Part shown: in pieces, positions 55,901 to 64,000 of the stretch
Layout: the number at the start of each line of letters is the position of its first letter
Numbering within the stretch: position 1 is the stretch's first letter
Notes under the pieces: generated by a model
Databases searched by the model: none
Told to the model about the DNA's origin: nothing
What the model saw: only the letters and a program-made list of their open reading frames with translations
Translations under genes and position numbers: made by a program
Source: Humulus lupulus
Taxonomy: Eukaryota; Streptophyta; Magnoliopsida; Rosales; Cannabaceae
Direction of reading: 5' to 3'
NCBI RefSeq assembly: GCF_963169125.1
Contig: NC_084794.1
Span: 158,795,858-158,859,857, forward strand
Length of the DNA: 64,000 nt

Positions 55901-57598
55901 TGCTTGACATCCTTTCTCCATCATTCTCTGAGCTTTGAGAGATGATACTAACGGTGTGCGTAGTCCTGAAGCTTGTCCCATGAAGCACAGTTTCTGGCCG
56001 TCAGGAGTATCGAATGTCACCTTCTTGCGTCTGTAGTCGATCGTTGCGCCATGCCGTGCTAGCCAATCCATGCCTAGTATGACGTCGAAGTCTTTGATCA
56101 CCAGCTCTATCAGGTCTCCTTCTAGTTCCTTGTCCTCAATCTTGATTGGTATGCCTCGTACAATTCGTGATGATAGAACTACTTTGCCCGAAGGCAACTC
56201 GGTTGCAAACCTAGTTCTAAATCTTTCACTAGGTTTGTCTAGTTTATCTATCATTCCTAACGAAATATACGAATGGGTGGCTCCCGAATCAAATAATACA
56301 TGACATAATTTATTGAGGATGGAAACCTGACCTGTGACCACCTTGTTGCTAGCATCCGCCTCTCCTTGGGTTAAAGCAAAAACCCGAGCAGGAACCATCT
56401 TTTCGTCCTTCTTTCCTTCCGGCTTTTGCTGAGGACAGTCTCTTTTACGATGCCCTTCTTGACCACAGTTGAAACACTCCTTGGTGTTGGCACGGCATTC
56501 TCCGGGGTGCTTCTTCTGACATTTGGCACATGGCGGGTATTCCACGTAGCCCGACCTATTTCCCCCATTACTTGGTCGTGCCCTTTTATTGTTGTCGGCT
56601 TGCTTGTTGTCAGGATGCCTTCTCTTCTGTCCGTTACCGTTGTTGTTGGACTGACTGTTGCTGGACTGATTGTTGTTCCGACTGGCCTGAGGTTGGCTCT
56701 GCTGCCTAGGTTCCGGCTTGCTGGCTTCTTCTTTGCTCACGTTGGCTTGCAACCTTTCTACTTCAATTGCCGTCTCAAGAACGTCGGCATATGAAGTGTT
56801 TCCCGGGTTTGCTAGTTTAACCCCCATCTCGATCTTCGGGCGAAGTCCTCTAACAAACTTGTTCACCCTTAGATAGTCGGTTGGAACCAACTCTGCTGCG
56901 AACTTCGCTAAGCGATCGAATTGACGAGCATATTCCGCCACTGTTAAATTCCCTTGCTTCAGATTGGTGAACTCCTCAACTCTCGTAGCAAGCACTGCTG
57001 AATTGTAGTACTTCTTGTGGAAGAGCTCCACAAATCGGGTCCACGTCATGGTGGCAGCATCGTGGGATTGCTGGACCAAGTCCCACCATATCCTGGCATC
57101 TTTCTTGAGCAAAGATGAGACGCAGGATATGCGGTCTGCATTACTAAGGTTCATGTGGGCTAGGATCGGCTCCACATTCCTTAGCCATTCTTCTGCTTCA
57201 AAGGGGTCCGTAGTCCCTTCGAAGTTCGGAGCGTGCTGCTTGCGGAACCTCTCGTACACTGGCTCCATGTGCTGAACAGGATAAGGAGTGTAGTTCATCA
57301 TAGGCCATCCCCCATACGGACCAACTTGTTGGGGTGCTGGGGCCATTGGCTGGGGCTGCGGCTGCGGCTGTGGCGGAGGCTGAGGCTGAGATTGAGCCTG
57401 TTGGCGTTGTTGCTGCAGAAGTTCCTCGACTTGCTGTCGTAGTCTGGCAATCTCTGCAGTGTTGTCAGCTGGCTGTGCCGGTGCGTTGCGGCGAGCAGTA
57501 ACACGTACTCTCCTTCGGCGAACGGTAGGGACCGCATTGGTCGCTGGAACATCGTTGGAAGCGTTCCCGTTGGTGCGAGCAGATCTTCGGAGAGACAT
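52958..57598 (-). CDS. gag-pol: Element F gag-pol polyprotein, 1546 aa, intact
   Basis: One open frame from Met 57596-57598 to the stop at 52958-52960. Gag: a Gln/Pro-rich stretch (62-92), then the core around 113-290 ([23 protein letters not shown]), and a CCHC zinc knuckle C375-C378-H383-C388. Protease DSGATH begins at 437. RT: D710 and the FIDD box 772-775. RNase H: D921, E958, D983. Integrase: zinc ligands H1131, H1138, C1168, C1171 and triad D1201, D1262, E1298 (35 residues between the last two), GPF at 1436-1438, and a chromodomain at about 1497-1540 ([17 protein letters not shown]). No catalytic residue is missing. The chromodomain (known to bind histone marks in chromoviruses) and the fused gag-pol fit Tekay/Del. 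The start was chosen because element E has the same Met in the same context. Confidence 0.97.
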   Translation of the reverse strand: MSLRRSARTNGNASNDVPATNAVPTVRRRRVRVTARRNAPAQPADNTAEIARLRQQVEELLQQQRQQAQSQPQPPPQPQPQPQPMAPAPQQVGPYGGWPMMNYTPYPVQHMEPVYERFRKQHAPNFEGTTDPFEAEEWLRNVEPILAHMNLSNADRISCVSSLLKKDARIWWDLVQQSHDAATMTWTRFVELFHKKYYNSAVLATRVEEFTNLKQGNLTVAEYARQFDRLAKFAAELVPTDYLRVNKFVRGLRPKIEMGVKLANPGNTSYADVLETAIEVERLQANVSKEEASKPEPRQQSQPQASRNNNQSSNSQSNNNGNGQKRRHPDNKQADNNKRARPSNGGNRSGYVEYPPCAKCQKKHPGECRANTKECFNCGQEGHRKRDCPQQKPEGKKDEKMVPARVFALTQGEADASNKVVTGQVSILNKLCHVLFDSGATHSYISLGMIDKLDKPSERFRTRFATELPSGKVVLSSRIVRGIPIKIEDKELEGDLIELVIKDFDVILGMDWLARHGATIDYRRKKVTFDTPDGQKLCFMGQASGLRTPLVSSLKAQRMMEKGCQAFLANITNVEKETSLKVGDVRVIQEFPEVFPDDLPGLPPTREIDFTIELVPGTEPISKAPYRMAPTELKELKTQLQELLDLGFIRPSHSPWGAPVLFVKKKDGSMRMCIDYRELNKVTIKNKYPLPRIDDLFDQLRGATVFSKIDLRSGYHQLKVKGEDIPKTAFRTRYGHYEFLVMSFGLTNAPAAFMDLMNRVFKDYLDKFVVVFIDDILIYSKDEVEHEEHLRIILTRLKEHQLYAKFKKCEFWLSQVAFLGHIISKDGVAVDPSKVEAVKDWPRPKNASEVRSFLGLAGYYRKFVEGFSKIATPLTNLTRKQQKFNWNDKCEESFQLLKDKLCSTPVLSVPTPNDKFVVYCDASKLGLGCVLMQNDKVIAYASRQLKEYEQRYPTHDMELAAVVFALKIWRHYLYGERCEIYTDHKSLKYFFTQKELNMRQRRWLELVKDYDCEILYHPGKANVVADALSRKSYGNLAALSGIEKPLQQELISAGIEVVVGKLANLSIQSNMLEDIRNGQRHDDSLATHMDAVREGKTTDFSISSQGLLRYKDRVCVPDDQSIKKTILEEAHNTPYSVHPGSTKMTHDIKAVYWWPGMKKDIAEYVSKCLVCQQVKAEHQRPAGLLQPLSIPEWKWDDIAMDFVTGLPKTNKQHDSAWIVIDRLTKSAHFLPVKTSYTADQYADIYIQEIVRLHGIPKTIVSDRGSVFTSRFWRSLQQAMGTKLSLSTAFHPQTDGQSERTIQILEDMLRACVLDFGGSWNKYLPLIEFSYNNSYQSTIEMAPYELLYGRRCRSPLHWDEVGERQLLGPEAVRQAQEAVTLIRQRMLAAQSRQKSYADTKRRDVEFQVGDQVFLKISPMKGVKRFGKKGKLSPRFLGPFEILDKVGPVAYRLALPPALADSHNVFHISMLRKYVSDPSHILKYDTIALQKDLSYEERPVSILDRGMKQLRSKSFPIVKVLWSNSSEREATWELEEDMQSRYPELFGK

Positions 57599-58123
57599 CG
57601 TAGCAGAGTTCTAACAGTTAAAAGAAACATGTTAGAACTTTTTCCTAATAGGCTCTAAGGCAAAAACTTATTCTAAAACAAACATATCTCGGACCTATTT
57701 ATTATGACTTTTTATGAAAAATTATATAGGTCTTTATTTATTATTAGAGTGGGTTTCTATACTTAGAAAAACAAGTCATATTTATTTTCTAAGTGTGTTT
57801 CTAATCATCCTATATGACTTAATTCTCAGGCTCGAAACTTATCTTTGTTCCAAAGTTAACCATATTGAGGGAGGGCTGGGATCAGTAAAATCGTTCCCAC
57901 TACTAAGGCCCCCTAACTCTCAACAAGGAAACCAGGTTCATTGATTCGTATCCACCCTCACCGAACTCAGTCATTATTCATTTTATTTAGTATTTATTAT
58001 GATTGTGAAAAAAATTTCAAACTCACACATGATATTCAAATAGCATGTTTATTCATTTGGAAAACAATTTCACTTATTACAATCATAACATAAAAGTAAA
58101 TAAAACAAATAAAAACTACTAAT
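57599..58123 (-). other. Spacer between accessory ORF and gag in element F
   Basis: 525 nt, noncoding. 57630-57960 is almost identical to 35850-36175 of element E, whereas 57960-58123 has diverged. It contains a G/A-poor hairpin-prone stretch but no clear regulatory site. Confidence 0.6.
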
Positions 58124-58612
58124 CTAAAAATCGGGATCTTCTACATCCGATCCGTCATCTAACATATCATCATCTATAGCCTCATAGTCATCATTATCAT
58201 GAGCATCAAAATGCCCTCTAGGAAGGTTTGTGAGAATCCTATTCTTTTGCTCCTTGGTGAATTGAAATTCAAATTTTGCGGTGAACCTAACTAAGAGGAA
58301 ATAGTATCTCATTGCTAATGGTGATTCATCCTCATCATTCATTTCTTCCCATATTTCTTCTAAGGCTGCTATTACAGGATGGAAATCTTTAAACAACCTA
58401 ATCACTAATACATATTGTTCTGTTGATCTTAGCATTATTTGTTTAGCCTCTTGAAGGCCACCTATTGCTTGGTGAAACAAAAGCAACCTTCGTGTAATCC
58501 TTTCTAAGGCTCCTACGGTGTTTCTTGGCTCCCTTATTCTTTTTAAGGCCTTAATGGCTCGGATATCTTGGTAGGTTAAAGCTCCATTCATTTTTAACTG
58601 AAACATAAACAC
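58124..58612 (-). CDS. Element F accessory ORF upstream of gag (162 aa, unknown function)
   Basis: A complete ORF in sense orientation between PBS and gag. Compared with element E's ORF (36349-36837) it has the same length and no indels. About 117 of 162 residues are identical by hand alignment. N-terminal block ALTYQDIRAIKALKRIREP and C-terminal block SDVEDPDF are identical; many changes in the middle are conservative (I/L, D/E, K/R). Likely start MNGALTYQ, since the first five codons (MFMFQ) lie in a candidate intron ending with CAG at 58598. No domain is recognised; the C-terminal ~25 residues are strongly acidic. Extra ORFs upstream of gag are known in Tat/Ogre elements but this element is a Tekay-type chromovirus. 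It could be a gag-like accessory, RNA-binding or chromatin-interacting protein; none of these is shown by the sequence. Confidence 0.78.
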   Translation of the reverse strand: MFMFQLKMNGALTYQDIRAIKALKRIREPRNTVGALERITRRLLLFHQAIGGLQEAKQIMLRSTEQYVLVIRLFKDFHPVIAALEEIWEEMNDEDESPLAMRYYFLLVRFTAKFEFQFTKEQKNRILTNLPRGHFDAHDNDDYEAIDDDMLDDGSDVEDPDF

Positions 58613-58672
58613 TAAAGTTGTTAGCTATACACATAGACAAAGTAACTTGTAACTTGTAACTTAAACACTTAC
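58598..58672 (-). other. Candidate 75-nt leader intron of element F
   Basis: GTAAGT donor, CTAAC branch-like motif about 30 nt before the end, TTTCAG acceptor, AT-rich. Conserved in position and length in element E. Upstream lies a 16-17 codon uORF (MKFSSIHMLKAPNR...) that would end at or just after the junction, immediately before the ATG of MNGALTYQ. Confidence 0.45.
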
Positions 58673-58737
58673 TTGGCGGTCCGATTCGGAGCTTTGAGCA
58701 TGTGTATCGAGGAGAACTTCATGCGAAGGAACCGTTT

Positions 58738-58749
58738 GCTCTGATACCA
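58738..58749 (-). other. Element F primer binding site (initiator tRNA-Met)
   Basis: TGGTATCAGAGC on the minus strand, two bases inside the 5' LTR. Confidence 0.94.
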
Positions 58750-58751
58750 AC

Positions 58752-60663
58752 TGTAATGACCCACTAATCTAGACTAATTGGACCATTATCGAAACTATAC
58801 ATAAAAACTTACATTTTACGAAAATACCATAATTTATTGAGTAACTTGAAAATAAGAGTTATTTACAAAGAAACAGAATACTAAGAAGGATTTTGGGATC
58901 CCATTGTCTTTAAAACAAAATAAGATTTAAAATAAAAGACATTACATAATAATGCGGAAAATACATGTAAAACCATAAAAAACATAAAAGGAGACTACAT
59001 CCTCGAATCGATAACGCTCGGCCCCTTGACTCCATTCATCATCGATACACATCCTCCCAAGCATCACGAATCTTACCGCCTCTAAGCTTATTTTCCTGCA
59101 CATAAACAGAAAGGAGTGAGCCTAATGCCCAGCAAGGAAAAACCTAACACATAGTCATATACACAATTTCATAAGAAAACATAAAGACTTAACATAATAC
59201 ATATAACATACACTTATTATAATGGCCATTATTACTTGGGGTCCCATAGGCTAAACAAGCATATGCCCATGGGGTTAATGGGGTCCTACTAGCTAAGTAG
59301 GTCATATGCCCATAACCCATTTGGGGTCTTGTTAGTCATATGGGTCATATGCCCAAGCCTACAAACATACACATAAATCATAACACTTTTAATAACATAA
59401 AACATATAGATAACATAATCACATAACATGTTAATTCTAGCCTATTTTCCTTACCAAAGTTACCGGGATAAAATGGACTGAGTTAGGACTTTTGGAACAC
59501 TCCTAAAACCACAATGAACAAGGGTGAGTCTAAAGAAAGGAGATGAAATGAAAGAGAATAGGAAGACTAAACCATTAAACGAAAATATGCTTACCACCAC
59601 TTAAGTGCTTAAGAACTTGGATTCCCTAACCAAAAATAAGAATAAGGTTAGGGGACTGAGTAGAAGGTTTTGAGAAAAGAAATAACATAGAATACAGAAA
59701 GGACTAGAGTTTTGGGTTTACCTCAAAGATTGCAAGATCAATCTAACATCCACCGAAATACTATAGCACTCACTTACTTCCCAAGTGTTTGATAAGCTTA
59801 TGATGTTTAAGCTTATAGTTTTTCCCCAAACCAAGTGTTTACACTCTCTCACTCACTTAACACTAGCAGCCTCTGAACTTAGAGCAAATGGTGAATAATG
59901 GCTGGGTACTAGGTCCTATTTATAGAGTTTGGTAATGAAAATATCTTGATTTTACTTGAATAAAAATAATGGCTTTTTAGGTGAAAATCATTTGAATAAT
60001 CGTTCAGCAGAGGCTGAAGACTCGTTCAGAAGATGCTGGACTGTTGAAGGAGTTTGAATGGCTGAAGGGAAAAGAATTCAAATGTATTTGAATTCATGCT
60101 GGTGGAGGCGATATATCGCCCCCTATAGGCGATATATCGCCTGGACCTTTGTTCCCGAGGCGACCGTGCATCGATTCGTGTTTTCCGTATCTACGTGCTG
60201 CGACATATCGCCCCCTATAGCTGCGATATATCGGCATACGCTGAATATTTAAACACGAATTTACACATTTTTAGCTGAGTTTGAATGGAGTAAACAGCCT
60301 TGACTCAACGTGCTCAAAGCTGCTGACTGACCCTATACATTCAAACTTTTACCCTTATTTAATTTAATCCTCAAAAATACTAAATCCTTAATTACCATTC
60401 AAAACATGTGCTTAAAATCCTATTGGTTGATGTCTAAACCTTATAATATAATAATATATTCCTTAATATCAGACACATTAATCAAACCTTAGGTTATACT
60501 TAATATTCTTAAACTATAGGTTAAACTTAGAAAATCTATAAGTACTACTATGAGTGTCCAAATAACTCCCGGTCTGAACCAAAAATCCAAAGTAACAATG
60601 ATAACACTAAACATACTATAATACTACTAAACAATTAGCTAAGTAAAGTTCTTGGACTCTACA
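58752..60663 (-). repeat. Element F 5' LTR
   Basis: 1912 bp, driving LTR of the element. TATA box CTATAAATAG at 59916-59925 (minus). GGCGATATATCGCC palindromes at 60107-60120 and 60128-60141, and a second degenerate pair to about 60235, lie upstream of it in element orientation. Confidence 0.95.
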
Positions 60664-61548
60664 TTTTATGGGCGTGGAATATTGAGCATCCACAATATCA
60701 ATCCACAAGCCAATAATCAGTTATTCAGATAACAAACTCATCACAACCATCAGTTTAAACAACATTAAACATATCACGCCAAAATCCAGAGTCGGCGCCC
60801 TTAGGCTGCACCCTCTGATTATCCCATTGACTCCGGCACGCTTAGGTCGAGCTCAGTTATTATGTACTTAACCTCAGCTACCAGTGGCTGAGCCGTACCC
60901 TGTGCGCAAATATTGATTCCGACACTCTTAGGCCATTTATCACATTTCCCCATGGCATAATACCATCTCATGACATTACATACAAATATAGGGAACTCTT
61001 AGTCCCAACATAATCGTTTAACCGGGTGTAGTTTCTTACATTTGATTTTGATAGCTTTGATTAATGAAATCGACCTTCAAGCATGATCCTGACCGAGCCC
61101 TAGCATACACCTAGTCACAACGATGAGATAGAACCATCACTAAACTTCAATTCTGTAACCTAACCTCGGGACCAATCCTGAGCCCTCGAGAAGCCCTAAT
61201 TCCACCAAACGGGGTGGTGGAATAAAATCCGAGCCCTTGGGCAAAAAACCCTAAGAAATTACCCAAAAATCCACTTCTAAAGGCAGGGTTGCGCTACAGC
61301 GCCACAGAGTGGGTGCTACAACACTACAAGGAGAGCCAAATGCCCCCCCAGGAAGCCAGCATACTGCTGTAGCGCTCCAAGGCTAGCGCTACAACGCTAC
61401 AAACAGCAGTCTTCAACCTCTGGTTTTCTCCTTCGAATTTCCTCAGGCCAAAACTCCCTAAAACCCCTCCAAACCTCAACCACACACTAAATTGAGTCTA
61501 CCATCCCCTACATTTCATCCCACAAAGCCCAACAACATAAAACTTAGC

Positions 61549-64000
61549 CACATGGCCTCACATCCATAAGCTAGGGAGAAATGAGTATGGCCCATTGAAG
61601 TCCTTGTTGTGGTTCTATAAGCCCACAAGATGTGAGGCAACTCCTCGGGCGATTTCCCCTTCGTCTCTTCTAGCCTTTTCTTCATGGAGCTTTTAAAAGT
61701 CTAAGACTGCTTCGACCTGGTCGTTTGACTAGGGATGGGCCATAGAGGAGAAAATTTTTATTATCCTGTTCTTTTCGCAGAAACATGTAAACAGATCATT
61801 GTCGAACTGGGTCCCATTATCTGACACTATCTTTCTGGGCACCCCATATCTGTAGATGATATTTTTTACTACGAAATTTAGGACTTTCTTGAGGTAATAG
61901 TAGCCAAGGGTTCAACTTCGGTCCATTTTGTAAAATAATCAACTACGACCACAACATATCTTACTCTACCTTTTCCAGTTGGCAAGGAGCCTATGAGGTC
62001 AATTCCCCATACTGTGAATGGCCATGGGGAGCTCATCATGGTGAGCTCGGTGGGTGGAGCTTGTGGAATTGAGGAAAATCGCTGAAATTTATTACATCGT
62101 TTGACATATTCGAACGAGTCTGCCTTGACTGTGGGCCATAAATACCCTTGCCTTATCACCTTTTTCGATAAACTATGCCCCCAGTGTGATCTCCACAAAA
62201 CCCTTCATGGATTTCTTCCAAAATATTGTTTTGCCTCGGGAGGAGTTACACACTGAAGTAATGGCATAGAGTATCCCCTTCTATACAACTTCCCTTCCAC
62301 AATAGTGTATATTGGGTCATCCAGGTTGGTTGTGAGTCAATCATGCATACTTCTGCTTCGTCAAGCTCATTAATACTTGGGATTGGTAGGAATTCTACTG
62401 GGATCACGTTGAGTGTTTTAGCCTCGTTAGTTGTGGCGAGCCTGGCCAATGCGTCTGCATTTCAATTATGCTCCCGAGGGTTTAGTCTATAGCATAGAAC
62501 TCAAATTGTTAGAGTGCTGCTTTTACTTTTTCTAGGTATGCAGCCATTTTTATACCACGAACCTGATACTCCCCCATGACTTGGTTAACCACCAGCTGCG
62601 AGTTGCTATAGCAATGTATAGCCTTTTCTTTGAGCTCACAGGCTATTCAAAGTCCTGCTAGTAACGCCTCGTATTTAGCCTCGTTGTTTGATGCTTCAAA
62701 ACTAAACCTTAAAGCCGAGTGGAAATGAAATCTTGTTGGGGTAATTAATATAGTGCATGCCCCCAATCCATTTTCATTAGAGGATCCATCAATGTAAAGT
62801 TTCCACAGCTTGCGGGATGGGTTTACAATTTCGTCGTTAGAGATCCCAGTACATTCGACAATAAAATATGACAGAGCCTGTCTTCTGATTGTCATTCTCG
62901 GGTGATAAGTGATCTCGAACTGTCCGAGTTTGACAACCCACTTCAACAGTCTTCTAGACGCTTTTGGCTTGGACAGAACTTGCTGTAGTGGCTAGTCAAT
63001 TAACACATGAATAGGGTGTGCTTGCAAGTAGGGTCAGAGCTTTCGAGATGCGTGTATCATGCTCAGAGCCAATTTTTCCATTAATGGGTATCTCGATTCT
63101 GACCCCAATAATCTTTTGCAGACATAGTATACAGGTTTTTGTATTTTCTTATCCTCTCGTACTAGTACTGCACTATTGGCGTGCTCGAGGTATAAATACA
63201 AAATCTTTCCTGTAATAGGTTTGGACAAGATTGGTGGTTCAGCGAGGTGTTTCTTGAGGTCTTGAAATGCAAGCTCGCATTCTTCCGACCACTTGAACAT
63301 TTTACCCCCTCTTAAAAGGTTAAAGAAAGGAAGGCATTGATCCGTAGATTTCGAGATAAACCTACTTAAGGCTGCCATTCATTCAGTTAGCCTCTGGACA
63401 TCCTTATGTTTTCGAGGTGAGGGCATGTCTATCAACGCCTTAATTTTTCTAGATTAACCTCTATTCCCCGTGCCATTACTATAAATCCAAGGAACTTACC
63501 CGAAGATACTCCGAACGAGCATTTTTGTGGGTTAAGTTTCATGTTGTATTTCTGAAGTACATCAAAACACTTAGCGAGATCATCCACATGGTTATTGTTA
63601 TGTTAAGATCTGACCAACATATCATCCATGTAAACTTCCATATTATTCCTTATTTGTTCAGCAAACATCCTATTTACCAGCCTTTGGTATGTGGCTTCGG
63701 CATTTTTGAGCCCGAAAGGCATGACATTGTAGCAATAAAACCCTTTATCAGTTGTAGCATGACATTATGCTTTTTTTCCGGCACATGCATGGAAATCTGG
63801 TTATATCCAGAATAAGCATCCATGAATCACTAGACGTCGTGACTTGTAGTGGCATCTACGAGCTGGTCTATCCGAGGTAAGGGAAAATAGTCTTTAGGGC
63901 ATGCCTTGTTAAGATCTGAACAGTCGATACAAGATTTCCATTTGCCATTGAGATTTGGGACCAACACTAGATTGGCGATCCAATCAGGATAGAAAGCATC
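61549..64000 (-). pseudogene. Tat-lineage gypsy pol (RT, RNase H, second RNase H, integrase), decayed and truncated
   Basis: Minus-strand polyprotein running in from the right edge. RT remnants lie from 64000 to about 63400. RNase H is at 63034-63378 (KMFKWSEECELAFQDLKKHL, PVYYVCKRLLGSESRYP). A second, archaeal-type RNase H is at 62647-62946 (KLYIDGSSNENGLGACTIL, EASNNEAKYEALLAGL). Next come a linker at 62246-62449 and integrase at 61549-62198 (HWGHSLSKKVIRQGYLWPT, WPFTVWGIDLIGSLPTGKG, VDYFTKWTEVEPLATITSRK, then LPHILWAYRTTTRTSMGHT at about 61640). Frameshifts and stops separate the pieces. The extra RNase H and GIDLIG/DYFTKW text are typical of the Tat clade. It ends at 61549 against G2 LTR sequence, so integrase end, 3' UTR and LTR are lost. 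Confidence 0.88.

Larger units (their letters stand above)
51011..60663 (-). mobile_element. Element F: intact Tekay/Del-type chromovirus with accessory ORF
   Basis: A 9.65-kb element with 5-bp TSD TTTTA (51006-51010, 60664-60668). LTRs are 1911 and 1912 bp, differing by one indel (near 52038) and one substitution (52555 versus 60297) as read. PBS, polypurine tract, accessory ORF and an uninterrupted gag-pol are all present. It is probably capable of transposition if transcribed. It is nested in solo LTR X, itself nested in the G2 LTR. Confidence 0.96.
49835..60694 (+). repeat. Solo LTR X (~1.2 kb, unclassified), split by element F
   Basis: Starts TGTTGACGGTGAGAACTCGTC and ends GAGCATCCACA at 60694, with ATATC on both sides (49830-49834 and 60695-60699). 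Host LTR sequence continues on both sides, so these are true ends. Removing element F (51011-60663 and one TSD copy) leaves about 1.2 kb with no polyprotein, PBS or internal region. Termini are TGT...ACA. The lineage is not certain; Tat and some Copia LTRs start similarly. Orientation is uncertain. Confidence 0.8.
48655..61549 (-). repeat. G2 5' LTR, interrupted and right-truncated
   Basis: Plus-strand start TGTAACGCCCTGGGTAGCC. Segments: 48655-48949, 49607-49834 and 60695-61549. The breaks are a CRM solo LTR (TSD TCGGC) and solo LTR X (TSD ATATC). Each side continues the order seen in elements C and G1. It includes a variable GC-rich stretch at about 61285-61415 (GCGCTACAGCGCC, GCTAGCGCTACAACGC). 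It stops at about 61549, where Tat-type pol begins. Confidence 0.82.

Noticed and set aside
55578..56794. Antisense ORFs (109, 77, 122 codons) opposite element F gag-pol
   Set aside because: Shadows of the sense gag-pol frame; similar shadows occur opposite element E.

Overview
This is plant nuclear DNA, almost certainly from an angiosperm and probably a eudicot. It is built almost wholly from nested Ty3/gypsy LTR retrotransposons, with two CACTA-like DNA transposon ends, one hAT-like MITE and one broken, intron-containing fragment of a host gene. I see no intact host gene and no rRNA, tRNA or CRISPR array. Where a primer binding site is visible it matches initiator tRNA-Met. Four CRM-type (centromeric chromovirus) insertions suggest centromeric or pericentromeric heterochromatin, but no satellite array is visible.

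Layout. (1) 1-18697: element A (+ strand, Tekay/Del-type chromovirus) leaves a decayed pol end at 1-1857 and a 3' LTR (1894-18697) split into three pieces. The splits are caused by CRM element B (2183-9059, minus, TSD CTTAT) and by left-truncated element C (9540-17913, minus). C's LTR in turn carries CRM element D (13044-17741, plus, TSD TACAT). (2) 18698-24124: the right part of a CACTA-like element holding a 354-bp hAT-like MITE and a CRM solo LTR (TSD ATGTC). (3) 24125-29633: 187-bp tandem repeats, a possible old LTR, and seven exons of a CYTH/uridine-kinase family pseudogene. (4) 29634-38886: element E (minus, TSD CAATG, LTRs differing at one base as read, gag-pol wrecked). (5) 38892-40574: tail of a second CACTA-like element with a Ulp1/C48 protease exon set. 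(6) 40575-61549: remnants G1 and G2 of the A/C family. The 5' LTR of G2 holds a CRM solo LTR (TSD TCGGC) and an unclassified solo LTR X (TSD ATATC), and X contains intact element F (51011-60663, minus, TSD TTTTA). (7) 61549-64000: decayed Tat-lineage pol with dual RNase H, running off the window.

How the parts relate. Element F looks autonomous: an uninterrupted 1546-codon gag-pol with all expected catalytic residues and a chromodomain. Element E is a recently inserted relative whose gag-pol is dead. E and F share an intact 162-codon sense ORF between PBS and gag, each preceded by a candidate 75-nt intron; elements A, C and G2 show no such ORF where their leader is visible. This accessory ORF, kept open in an element that has lost its own gag-pol, is the most interesting signal in the window. 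The second is element D, a CRM deletion derivative in which gag and protease are joined in frame to the integrase tail and LTR-encoded C-terminus.
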